Below are positions 52,941 to 60,768 of a stretch of DNA of 64,000 nt, piece by piece; the stretch's first letter is position 1, and each line of letters starts with the position of its first letter. The position numbers were made by a program, and so were the translations under genes. The DNA is from an uncultured Eubacteriales bacterium. GTDB taxonomy: Bacteria; Bacillota; Clostridia; Christensenellales; Aristaeellaceae. Below the pieces are notes generated by a model. The model worked only from the letters and a program-made list of their open reading frames with translations. It was not told the origin of the DNA and did no database searches. Where the stretch lies: contig CACYWL010000002.1 of NCBI GenBank assembly GCA_902778055.1, forward strand, positions 66,269-130,268, written 5' to 3'.

Positions 52941-55235
52941 ATGAGCAAACTGAAATGCATGGATGCCGACTGGCGCTTTCATCTCGGGGATGTGCCGGAT
53001 GCGGGGTATATGGCCTATGACGACAGGGCCTGGCGCAGCGTCACCCTGCCCCATGACTGGGCCGTCGAGTTTCCCTTTGACACGGCCCATTCCAGCGGAA
53101 CCGGATATCTTCCCGGCGGGATCGGCTGGTATCGGAAATCCTTTCAGCTGACGCCGGAGGAAACCTCAGGAAGGGTTCGCATCCGTTTCGAGGGGGTCTA
53201 CAAGCATGCCCGCGTCTGGATCAACAGCAACTATCTCGGCCAGCATGCCTACGGCTATACCTCCTTTTCCTTTGATCTGACGCCCTTCATCCGGCCGGGG
53301 GAAAACCTCCTGGCTGTTCGGGTGGAGCATGTGGATACGGCCGATTCCCGCTGGTATACCGGCAGCGGCATCGACCGCCATGTTTTCCTGGAAACCTCTG
53401 AGGAAGTCGCTTTTGCGGAGCACGGCCTCTTTGCGTTCACGGTCCGCGCGGATCAGGAGGAAGCGGAGCTGCGCATCGACTATTCGGCGGAGGGAGCGGA
53501 ACAGGTCAGATTCCTTCTTCTCTCGGCGGACGGCACTCCCGCCGCGGAAGCCGAGTCCGCCGGAGGAACCGGGAGCGCGGTGCTTCGGGTGAAGGCTCCG
53601 CTTCTCTGGCATCCGGACCGCCCGTATCTCTATCGCCTGCGGGCGGAAGCCCTGGCCGGAGGCCGGGTGACGGATACACGGGAGCTGCCGGTCGGTCTGC
53701 GCACCTTCCGTTTTGATCCGGACGGGGGTTTCTTCCTCAACGGGGAAAGCATGAAGCTGAAGGGGGTCTGCGTTCATCATGATGCCGGCTGCCTGGGCGC
53801 GGCCGTTCCCAAAGCGGTCTGGGCCCGCAGGCTCAGGAAGTTCAAAGAGATGGGCTGCAACGCCCTGCGGACGGCCCACAATCCGCCGGATCCGGATCTG
53901 CTGGATCTCTGCGATGATCTGGGCTTCCTGGTCATGGACGAGGCCTTTGATGAATGGGAAGGGGTCAAGAATAAATGGTGGCAGGGACATAATGTCTATC
54001 CGCCGAAGCATTTCGGCTACGGAGAGGACTTCCCGCAATGGCACCGGCAGGATCTGGAGAGCATGATCCTCCGTGACAGGAACCATCCTTCCGTCATCCT
54101 CTGGTCCATCGGAAACGAGATCGATTACCCGAACGATCCCTACGTGACTCCTCTTTTTCAGGAGGTCCTGGGCAATAATGATGCCAACAAGCCGCTTGCG
54201 GAGCGGCTGTATGACGTGCGCAAGCCGGATGCCGGCCGCCTGGCGGTGGTGGCCCGCGAGCTGGTGGCCATCGTGCACGCGCTGGATCGGACCCGCCCCG
54301 TGCTCAGCGCCCTCTCCTTCCCGGAGCTCAGCAATCTGACGGGCTTCGCGGATGCGCTGGATCTCTCCGGATACAATTACAGGGAGCATTTCTATGAGGA
54401 GGATCACAGAAAGTATCCCGGAAGGGTTCTCCTCGGCAGCGAAAACAGCCATGATCCCAAAGCCTGGAAGGCCGTGGCGGAGCACGATTATATTTCCGGC
54501 CAGTTCCTTTGGACCGGCATCGATTTTCTCGGAGAATGCAAAGGGTGGCCTGTCCGCATCAGTCAGGCCGGCGCACTGAATCTGGCCGGCTTTGAAAAGC
54601 CGCTTTTCGCACTGAGGAAAGCCCTCTGGACCGAGGCTCCCTGCGCCCGGCTGGCCGTAGGTCCGGCCGATGGCCGGGGCGCCTGGGAGGAAAGCTTCCG
54701 CTGGCAGGGGACTCCCGGCGAAATGAAAAAGGTCTCCTGCTACACCAATCAGCCGGAAGCGGAGCTTTTCCTGAATGATCGTTCTCTTGGAAAGAAGTCC
54801 CTTTCTCCGGAGGACGGCTGCCGGGCCGTATGGGAGGTTCCCTATCAGGAGGGGGTGCTCCGGGTGGCCGCCGGCGAAGCGGAGGACCTTCTGTGCACTC
54901 CCCGAAAGGCGGAGCGCATCGAAATCGCGGCAGATCGCTCCGAATGCCCCGCGGACGGGCTTTCCGTCCTGCAGGCCGAGGTGCTTCTGGCGGATGAGCG
55001 GGGCTTCCCCGCGCTGGATGAGGTCGTGCACGCCCAGGTGCTCGGGGATCTGAAGATCCTCGGGCTGGAAAACGGGACGCCGGATGATCTGACGCCCTAC
55101 GCGGAAACCTTCCGGAGCACCCGGGAGGGAAGGCTCATCGTCTATCTCCGGGCCGGCACGGTTCCCGGGAAGGGCCTGCTCCGCCTCTGGACCGCCTCCG
55201 GCCTGTCCGCGGACGTGCCCCTGCAGCTTCTGTAA
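52941..55235 (+). CDS. glycoside hydrolase family 2 protein
   Basis: 764 residues. Order of parts: N-terminal sugar-binding jelly roll (WRFHLGDVPD, GTGYLPGGIGWYRK), immunoglobulin-like domain, TIM barrel with the acid/base in ILWSIGNEI (Glu393) and the nucleophile in LLGSENS (Glu501), and two C-terminal beta domains. This is the beta-galactosidase/beta-glucuronidase type of GH2. No signal peptide, so it should act on imported oligosaccharides. TGGAGG lies just ahead of the ATG. The exact sugar cannot be told, but YNYREHFYEE and the DEAFDEW stretch are typical of beta-galactosidase-like members. Confidence 0.9.
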   Translation: MSKLKCMDADWRFHLGDVPDAGYMAYDDRAWRSVTLPHDWAVEFPFDTAHSSGTGYLPGGIGWYRKSFQLTPEETSGRVRIRFEGVYKHARVWINSNYLGQHAYGYTSFSFDLTPFIRPGENLLAVRVEHVDTADSRWYTGSGIDRHVFLETSEEVAFAEHGLFAFTVRADQEEAELRIDYSAEGAEQVRFLLLSADGTPAAEAESAGGTGSAVLRVKAPLLWHPDRPYLYRLRAEALAGGRVTDTRELPVGLRTFRFDPDGGFFLNGESMKLKGVCVHHDAGCLGAAVPKAVWARRLRKFKEMGCNALRTAHNPPDPDLLDLCDDLGFLVMDEAFDEWEGVKNKWWQGHNVYPPKHFGYGEDFPQWHRQDLESMILRDRNHPSVILWSIGNEIDYPNDPYVTPLFQEVLGNNDANKPLAERLYDVRKPDAGRLAVVARELVAIVHALDRTRPVLSALSFPELSNLTGFADALDLSGYNYREHFYEEDHRKYPGRVLLGSENSHDPKAWKAVAEHDYISGQFLWTGIDFLGECKGWPVRISQAGALNLAGFEKPLFALRKALWTEAPCARLAVGPADGRGAWEESFRWQGTPGEMKKVSCYTNQPEAELFLNDRSLGKKSLSPEDGCRAVWEVPYQEGVLRVAAGEAEDLLCTPRKAERIEIAADRSECPADGLSVLQAEVLLADERGFPALDEVVHAQVLGDLKILGLENGTPDDLTPYAETFRSTREGRLIVYLRAGTVPGKGLLRLWTASGLSADVPLQLL

Positions 55236-55272
55236 AAATGCTCCCTCGGAGCTTTTCCTGTTCTCCTTTTCC

Positions 55273-55315
55273 CCGCTCCCGGCCGCCCGTTTCCGGCCGG
55301 GAGCGGATTCTTTTT
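55273..55315 (+). terminator. intrinsic terminator after the GH2 gene
   Basis: CCGCTCCCGGCC (55273-55284) with GGCCGGGAGCGG (55295-55306), 10-base loop, then ATTCTTTTT. Confidence 0.75.
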
Positions 55316-55324
55316 CCTCTTCCC

Positions 55325-55363
55325 TGTAAAAAAGTCCCCGGCGTACTCAGCGCCGGGGACTTT
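55325..55363 (-). terminator. intrinsic terminator of the hydrogenase unit
   Basis: A perfect 13-bp stem AAAGTCCCCGGCG/CGCCGGGGACTTT (55331-55343 with 55351-55363, 7-base loop). On the minus strand the stem is followed by a six-T run. It lies just after the hydA stop. Confidence 0.88.
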
Positions 55364-55376
55364 GGTTCCCTGAATC

Positions 55377-57125
55377 TTATTTGGTATACTTGGCCCTTGC
55401 CACATAGGTCGTATGCAGCAGTTCATGAGCCTTATGGCTGTTGGGCTCTCCCAGATAATCCCTGTAGGCGGCCATCACGGATTCATTCTGATGGCTCTTG
55501 CGGATGGGCTTGCCCGCGTCCTCATCGTACAGCGCCTTGGCCCGCACGACCTTGGGATCGATTTCCATGCGCTTCTGCGCGCTGACGATCGGCTGTCCGC
55601 CGCCGGTCACGCAGCCGCCGGGGCACGCCATCACTTCGATGAACGTGTACTTCTTCTCTCCGCTGCGGATGCTGTCCAGCAGCTTCGCGGCATTGGCCGT
55701 GCCATGGGCGATGGCCACCGCCACATCCAGGTCGCCCACCTTCACGGTGGCTTCCTTCACGCCCTGAATTCCGCGAACTTCGTGGAATTCCACGGGATCC
55801 AGCGTCTTGCCGGTAACCTTCTCATAGACGGTCCGCAGAGCCGCTTCCATCACGCCGCCGGTGGCGCCGAAGATGGTGCCCGCGCCGGAGCTCTCGCCCA
55901 GGACGCTGTCGAAGTCCTCGTCCGGCAGGTTCACGAAGTCGATGCCCGCTTCCTTGATCATCCGGGCCAGCTCGCGGGTCGTGATGACGACATCCACATC
56001 CGCCATGCCGTCGTGGCCCAGCTCGGGCCGCTTCGCCTCAAACTTCTTGGCGGTGCAGGGCATGACCGAGATCACGCGGATCTTGTGGGGATCGATGCCT
56101 TCCTTCTCCGCCCAGTAGCTCTTGATCATGGCGCCTTCCATCTCGTGGGGAGACTTGCAGGAGCTCAGGTTCGGAATGAAGTCCGGATAGTAGGTTTCGC
56201 AGAACTTGATCCAGCCCGGGCTGCAGGAGGTGATCATCGGCAGGGTTCCGCCGTTCTGCAGGCGGCCGATCAGCTCGGTTCCCTCTTCCATGATGGTCAG
56301 GTCAGCGCCCCAGTCGGTGTCAAAGACCTTGGTGAAGCCCAGCCTGCGCAGGGAGGCGGCCAGCTTGCCGGTCACGGAGGTGCCCATGGGCATGCCGAAT
56401 TCCTCGCCCAGCGCCGCGCGGACCGCGGGAGCGGTCTGCACAACGGTGATGACTTCCGGATCCGCCAGCAGATCCCAGACTTCCTTCGTGCCGTCCTTCT
56501 CGTACAGGGCGCCCGTGGGGCAGGCCGCGATACACTGGCCGCAGTTGATGCAGGCCACGTCGTTCAGGCTCTGATCCCAGGCGGAACGGATCTGGGTCTT
56601 GAATCCGCGGTTCACCGGTCCGATGACGCCCACAGCCTGCGTGTTGTTGCAGGCGGCGACGCAGCGGCGGCAAAGGATGCACTTGTTGTTGTTCCGGACG
56701 ATGGAGGGGCTCAGATCGTCGATGTCGTAGACATTCATCTTGCCCGCGAAGGTGCCTTCATCCTCGACGCCCAGATCCATGCACATCTGCTGCAGCTCGC
56801 ACTTCTGGTTGCGGTGGCAGGAGAGGCACTTCTTGTCATGGTTGCTCAGCAGCAGCTCCAGGTTCACCCTCCGGGCGTCACGGAGCTTCGGAGTGTTCGT
56901 CTTCACATTCATCCCGGGGGCAACGGGCAGCACGCAGGCCGCGCCGAAAGCCCGGGCTCCGGTGTCCACCACGCACATGCGGCAGGCACCGATCTGGTTG
57001 ATATCCTTCAGATAGCACAGCGTCGGAATATTGATACCGGCCTGCTTCGCGGCTTCCAGAACCGTCGTGCCGGCGGGAACTTCAACGCTGACACCGTCAA
57101 TCGTCAGCTTCACAAGATTTTCCAT
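55377..57125 (-). CDS. hydA: NADH-linked [FeFe]-hydrogenase catalytic subunit
   Basis: 582 residues. Makes or splits H2. Part order: 2Fe-2S ferredoxin domain (Cys37, 48, 51, 64), His-ligated cluster (HDKKCLSCHRNQKC, 96-109), two [4Fe-4S] clusters (Cys149/152/155/159 and 192/195/198/202), then the H-cluster domain with TSCSPGW (299-305), MPCTAKKFE (Cys357) and EVMACPGGCVTGGGQP (Cys501, 505). The second Cys of the usual TSCCPGW is Ser here. Together with the NuoE- and NuoF-like genes it forms a HydABC-type complex that can couple NADH and ferredoxin oxidation to H2. The C-terminus is slightly short of the small subunit domain found in some relatives. Confidence 0.95.
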   Translation of the reverse strand: MENLVKLTIDGVSVEVPAGTTVLEAAKQAGINIPTLCYLKDINQIGACRMCVVDTGARAFGAACVLPVAPGMNVKTNTPKLRDARRVNLELLLSNHDKKCLSCHRNQKCELQQMCMDLGVEDEGTFAGKMNVYDIDDLSPSIVRNNNKCILCRRCVAACNNTQAVGVIGPVNRGFKTQIRSAWDQSLNDVACINCGQCIAACPTGALYEKDGTKEVWDLLADPEVITVVQTAPAVRAALGEEFGMPMGTSVTGKLAASLRRLGFTKVFDTDWGADLTIMEEGTELIGRLQNGGTLPMITSCSPGWIKFCETYYPDFIPNLSSCKSPHEMEGAMIKSYWAEKEGIDPHKIRVISVMPCTAKKFEAKRPELGHDGMADVDVVITTRELARMIKEAGIDFVNLPDEDFDSVLGESSGAGTIFGATGGVMEAALRTVYEKVTGKTLDPVEFHEVRGIQGVKEATVKVGDLDVAVAIAHGTANAAKLLDSIRSGEKKYTFIEVMACPGGCVTGGGQPIVSAQKRMEIDPKVVRAKALYDEDAGKPIRKSHQNESVMAAYRDYLGEPNSHKAHELLHTTYVARAKYTK

Positions 57126-57147
57126 GCGTTGTTTCCTCCTTGCGCGA

Positions 57148-58944
57148 TTAGTCCTTGATGATGGCGCCGAACTTGCAGTTCGCCATGCACTGGCCGCACT
57201 TGATGCACTTGGCCGTATCGATAACGTGTTTCTCCTTGACCGTGCCGGTAATGGCCTGGACCGGGCACTTCCTGGCGCACAGCGTGCACCCGCGGCACTT
57301 GTCGGTGATCACATAGTTCAGCAGGGCCTGGCAGTGATGCGCCGGGCAGCGCTTCTCCTTGATGTGAGCCTCGTACTCATCCCGGAAGAACTTGATCGTG
57401 CTCAGCACGGGGTTCGGAGCCGTCTGGCCCAGTCCGCACAGAGCGCTGTTCTTGATGTTTTCCGCCAGGTTTTCCAGCTTCTCGATATCGCCTTCCTCGC
57501 CCTTGCCCTCGGTGATCCGCTGCAGGATTTCCAGCATCCGGCGCGTTCCGATCCGGCAGGGAGTGCACTTTCCGCAGCTCTCGTCGACGGTGAAGTCCAG
57601 GAAGAACCGGGCGATGTCGACCATGCAGTTGTCCTCGTCCAGGACGATCATGCCGCCGGAGCCCATCATGGCGCCGACGCTGGTCAGCGTGTCATATTCC
57701 ACCGGGATGTCCAGCAGGCTCGCCGGGATGCATCCGCCGGAGGGGCCGCCGGTCTGCACGGCCTTGAACTTCTTGCCGTTGGGGATGCCGCCGCCGATGT
57801 CCTCGATGATCGTGCGCAGCGGAACGCCCATGGGAACCTCGACCAGGCCGGTGTTGTTGATCTTGCCGCCCAGGGCGAAGACCTTGGTGCCGGTGGACTT
57901 TTCCGTTCCGATGGAACGGAACCAGTCCGCGCCCTTCAGGATAATCTGGGCCACATTGCCCAGGGTTTCCACGTTGTTGATGTTGGTGGGGCTTTCAAAC
58001 AGGCCCTTGACCGCGGGGAACGGGGGCTTCGGCCGGGGCTCGCCGCGGCGGCCCTCGATGGAAGCCATCAGCGCGGTCTCCTCGCCGCAGACGAAGGCGC
58101 CGGCGCCGAGACGGATGTGGATGTCAAAGCTGAAGTCGGTGCCGAAGATGTTCTTTCCCAGCAGGCCGTATTCCCGCGCCTGCTCAATGGCGCGCTCCAG
58201 CCGCTTCACGGCGATGGGGTACTCGGCCCGGACATAGATCCAGCCCTCGTCCGCACCGATCGCGTAGCCGCCGATGGCCATGGCTTCCAGGATCGCGTGG
58301 GGATCGCCTTCCAGCAGGCTGCGGTCCATGAAGGCGCCGGGGTCGCCCTCGTCGGCGTTGCAGACGAAGTACTTGTGCTCCGCCTGGCTGGCCCGGGCAA
58401 ACTGCCACTTCTTTCCGGTCGGGAAGCCCGCGCCGCCGCGGCCCCGCAGGCCGCTCTTCAGGATTTCATCGATCACCTGCTCCGGGGTCATCTCGGTCAG
58501 GGCCTTACCCAGGGCCTGATAGCCGTCGAAGGCGATGTACTCGTCGATGTTCTCAGGGTCAATCACGCCGCAGTTCCGCAGCGCGACACGGTGCTGCTTC
58601 TTGTAGAATCCGATTTCCGCCAGGCTCTTCTGGACGGAGCTCTCGTGGGTCTTGTGATCGACGTAGACCAGATGCTGAACCTTGCGGCCCTTCAGCAGGT
58701 GCTCCGTGACGATCTCGTCCACATCCTCCACCTTCACGCGGCTGTAGAAGGTGCCTTCCGGATAGATGATAACCACCGGGCCGGCCTCGCAGAGACCGAA
58801 GCATCCGGTGCGAACTACCTTGATTTCCTTGTCCAGGCCGTTGGCCGCGATCTGCTCCTCGAAGCGTTCAATCAGCTTCGCGGAACCGGAAGACGTGCAG
58901 CCGGTGCCGCCGCAGACCAGCACATGTGCGCGATAAAGATCCAT
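57148..58944 (-). CDS. hydB: hydrogenase NADH-binding subunit, NuoF-like (HydB)
   Basis: 598 residues. An N-terminal thioredoxin-like 2Fe-2S domain (VCGGTGCTSSG and the later TGCFGLCEAGP), FMN/NADH-binding core (GRGGAGFPTGKKW and ADEGDPGAFMDR), a [4Fe-4S] site (ESCGKCTPCRIGTRRM), and two C-terminal ferredoxin clusters (CRGCTLCARKCPV and CIKCGQCMANCKFG). It passes electrons between NAD(H), FMN and the iron-sulphur chain. 23 bases ahead of hydA and 31 bases after the 2Fe-2S gene. Confidence 0.95.
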   Translation of the reverse strand: MDLYRAHVLVCGGTGCTSSGSAKLIERFEEQIAANGLDKEIKVVRTGCFGLCEAGPVVIIYPEGTFYSRVKVEDVDEIVTEHLLKGRKVQHLVYVDHKTHESSVQKSLAEIGFYKKQHRVALRNCGVIDPENIDEYIAFDGYQALGKALTEMTPEQVIDEILKSGLRGRGGAGFPTGKKWQFARASQAEHKYFVCNADEGDPGAFMDRSLLEGDPHAILEAMAIGGYAIGADEGWIYVRAEYPIAVKRLERAIEQAREYGLLGKNIFGTDFSFDIHIRLGAGAFVCGEETALMASIEGRRGEPRPKPPFPAVKGLFESPTNINNVETLGNVAQIILKGADWFRSIGTEKSTGTKVFALGGKINNTGLVEVPMGVPLRTIIEDIGGGIPNGKKFKAVQTGGPSGGCIPASLLDIPVEYDTLTSVGAMMGSGGMIVLDEDNCMVDIARFFLDFTVDESCGKCTPCRIGTRRMLEILQRITEGKGEEGDIEKLENLAENIKNSALCGLGQTAPNPVLSTIKFFRDEYEAHIKEKRCPAHHCQALLNYVITDKCRGCTLCARKCPVQAITGTVKEKHVIDTAKCIKCGQCMANCKFGAIIKD

Positions 58945-58975
58945 GGGTATTCCTCCTCTGGTTTCTTTTGTTAGC

Positions 58976-59347
58976 TTATTGTTCCGCGGCGCCGATCGTA
59001 TATTCCGCCACCGGGGTGCCGCCGATAAGATGCTCCGTCACAATGCGGTCCACCATGTCGGGCTTCACCTTGACATAGGTCACCTTTTCCTGCCCGGGCA
59101 GGATCACGTCCACCATGGGCTCCAGCCGGCACATGCCGATGCATCCGGTCTGGCTCACGGTCACATGCTGCAGATCCCGGTCCTTGATCTCCTCCAGGAA
59201 CTTCAGCATCACGGGCCGGGCGCCGGCCGCGATGCCGCAGGTCGCCATGCCCACGATCACGCGGGCGGCGTTTTCGTCTTCCTTGCGCATATTGATGTTT
59301 TCCAGGGTCTTGGCGCGAATCGCCTGCAGATCAGCCAAAGATTTCAT
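58976..59347 (-). CDS. thioredoxin-like 2Fe-2S ferredoxin of the hydrogenase unit
   Basis: 123 residues from the ATG at 59347 (the GGAGG lies ahead of it; the upstream TTG would lie in the ribosome site). Thioredoxin-fold ferredoxin with four cysteines: MATCGIAAGARP at the N-terminal side and QTGCIGMCRLEPM plus the first pair. It resembles the HndB-type subunit of NADP-reducing hydrogenases and probably carries electrons within the complex. It overlaps the end of the ATPase-domain gene by 17 bases. Confidence 0.85.
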   Translation of the reverse strand: MKSLADLQAIRAKTLENINMRKEDENAARVIVGMATCGIAAGARPVMLKFLEEIKDRDLQHVTVSQTGCIGMCRLEPMVDVILPGQEKVTYVKVKPDMVDRIVTEHLIGGTPVAEYTIGAAEQ

Positions 59348-59903
59348 TGTTCTGTACACCTCCAAAAATGGGATCGATCTCTTCTTTCAGCGCCTCCTGC
59401 AGCCATGCGGCTACCTCGGGCTCGTTCAGGGGAATGTCGCTCCCCAGCGCGCCGCGGACCTCCCGGGTGTCGAAGGCGCATTCTCCCTTCGGCGTTTTTC
59501 CCTCAAAGAGAAATTCAGGAGTCAGCGGGTTGGTAATGATCAGGCTCAGCAGCGTCCCGCTGAGATCCCCCAGCGGAAGGCAGTCGATGTTCCCGGTGTC
59601 CATGGTCACGGTCATTTCCGTCCCCACGCCCACCTCGCTGCGAATCGTGAGCTTTCCGCCCGCCTTTTCCGCGTTTTCCATCATCATGGGAATGCCAAGT
59701 CCGACCTTTCGGGTCGTCCGGGTGGTCGCGAAGGGGCTGGTCACCCGGGCCAGCAGCTCCGGGCTCATCCCCTTGCCGTCATCCTTCAGCACCATGGTCA
59801 GCCATCCCTTCTCGTCCACGGAGAGGCGGATGGTCACCAGCGATGCGCCGGCGGTAATGCTGTTCTGGGCAAGATCCAGCAGGTGAAGGCTTAAATCCCG
59901 CAT
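59331..59903 (-). CDS. GHKL (histidine-kinase-type) ATPase-domain protein in the hydrogenase unit
   Basis: 190 residues. A stand-alone HATPase_c fold: HLLDLAQNSITAGASLV (N box), LKDDGKGMS (G1), FATTRTTRKVGLGIPMMMENAEKAGG (G2) and VGVGTEMTVTM. There is no His-phosphorylation domain or sensor, so it is not a complete kinase. The last 60 residues are not part of the fold. Proteins like this recur in clostridial NADH-hydrogenase operons, with unknown role. It lies between the NuoE-like gene and the 2Fe-2S gene. Confidence 0.83.
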   Translation of the reverse strand: MRDLSLHLLDLAQNSITAGASLVTIRLSVDEKGWLTMVLKDDGKGMSPELLARVTSPFATTRTTRKVGLGIPMMMENAEKAGGKLTIRSEVGVGTEMTVTMDTGNIDCLPLGDLSGTLLSLIITNPLTPEFLFEGKTPKGECAFDTREVRGALGSDIPLNEPEVAAWLQEALKEEIDPIFGGVQNNEIFG

Positions 59904-59920
59904 CGGCCTTCCCTCCCGGC

Positions 59921-60385
59921 TCAGTATTTCGCCAGAATTTCAGGAACCTGATCCGGCGTCAGCCGGCCGTACACTTCGTCGCCGATCATCATGACCGGGG
60001 CCAGACCGCAGGCGCCGAGGCAGCGGGTGGCGTTCAGGGTGAACTTCCCGTCCTTCGTCGTCCGGCCCACCTCAATCTTCAGCTCCTCGCTCAGCCGATC
60101 CAGCACCTTCTGGCTTCCCTTGACATAGCAGGCCGTGCCCAGGCAGACGCCGATGACGTGCTCACCCTTGGGCTCGAGAGAAAACTGGCTGTAGAACGTG
60201 GACACGCCGTACACCTCGCTCAGCGTGGCGCCCGTTCCCTCTGCGATCATCTCCTGCACGTCCTGAGGCACATATCCGAAGATATTCATCGCCTCCTGCA
60301 GCACAGGCATGACTGCTCCGCGCTCACCCTTGTGTCTGGCAATCGCTTCCTGCAGCTGTGCATATTTCTCCTTGTTGTCAGGCAT
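59921..60385 (-). CDS. hydC: hydrogenase subunit, NuoE-like 2Fe-2S protein (HydC)
   Basis: 154 residues. Homologue of the 24-kDa NuoE subunit. N-terminal helical domain (MPVLQEAMNIFGYVPQDV) and a thioredoxin-like 2Fe-2S domain with CLGTACYVKG and CLGACGLAPVM. First gene of the HydC-ATPase-2Fe-2S-HydB-HydA unit, with a GGGGGTT-type ribosome site and its own promoter. Confidence 0.94.
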   Translation of the reverse strand: MPDNKEKYAQLQEAIARHKGERGAVMPVLQEAMNIFGYVPQDVQEMIAEGTGATLSEVYGVSTFYSQFSLEPKGEHVIGVCLGTACYVKGSQKVLDRLSEELKIEVGRTTKDGKFTLNATRCLGACGLAPVMMIGDEVYGRLTPDQVPEILAKY

Positions 60386-60444
60386 TCAGTCCAACCCCCT
60401 TGTAAGTTTTAAGGCATATGCCAATGCATATCCCGGTATCCCAA

Positions 60445-60473
60445 ATTGTATTCTATCATAAACCCTTTGAAAA
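60445..60473 (-). promoter_or_regulatory. promoter for the hydrogenase unit
   Basis: TTTTCA (60468-60473), 17 bases, TACAAT (60445-60450) on the minus strand. An alternative -10 box TAGAAT overlaps it upstream. Confidence 0.5.
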
Positions 60474-60484
60474 GAAAAGTGTTT

Positions 60485-60502
60485 TTGACGAATTTTTAAC
60501 AG
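60485..60502. promoter_or_regulatory. candidate Rex (NADH-responsive repressor) site
   Basis: TTGACGAATTTTTAACAG matches 10 of the 14 defined positions of the clostridial Rex consensus TTGTTAA-N4-TTAACAA; one half-site is near-perfect. It lies 12 bases upstream of the hyd -35 box. Confidence 0.4.
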
Positions 60503-60693
60503 GGTCTTTCCCCTGCTATTTGTTAGCTTCGGCTAACATCAAGATAGTTTTATATGATTTTTGCAGTCGCTCCTTTCCCTGCTGGTTTCGGTGCCGAAAA
60601 CACCCGGGAGATATTTATCCCGTACGGCTGAGCCGACGCTTCCCGCCTGCCTTCCGAAGCGGATGGAACCCCTGCCGTCTCCGCAAAAAAGGA

Positions 60694-60723
60694 TTGTCAC
60701 CCGGCTTTTCTTCATGGTATAAT
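60694..60723 (+). promoter_or_regulatory. promoter for the phosphofructokinase gene
   Basis: TTGTCA (60694-60699), 18 bases, perfect TATAAT (60718-60723). Confidence 0.75.
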
Positions 60724-60768
60724 TTGCTTAACGGTATTCTTTGTCTGAAAGATGAAAGGAGTGTTCCC

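Larger units (their letters stand above)
60386..60768. promoter_or_regulatory. 383-base divergent control region between hydC and the phosphofructokinase gene
   Basis: Holds the hyd promoter (60445-60473), a 10-base palindrome GGCATATGCC (60413-60422) near its start, a Rex-like site (60485-60502), a UUCG-loop hairpin (60521-60538) and the pfk promoter (60694-60723). No gene is seen in 60540-60690. Confidence 0.6.
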
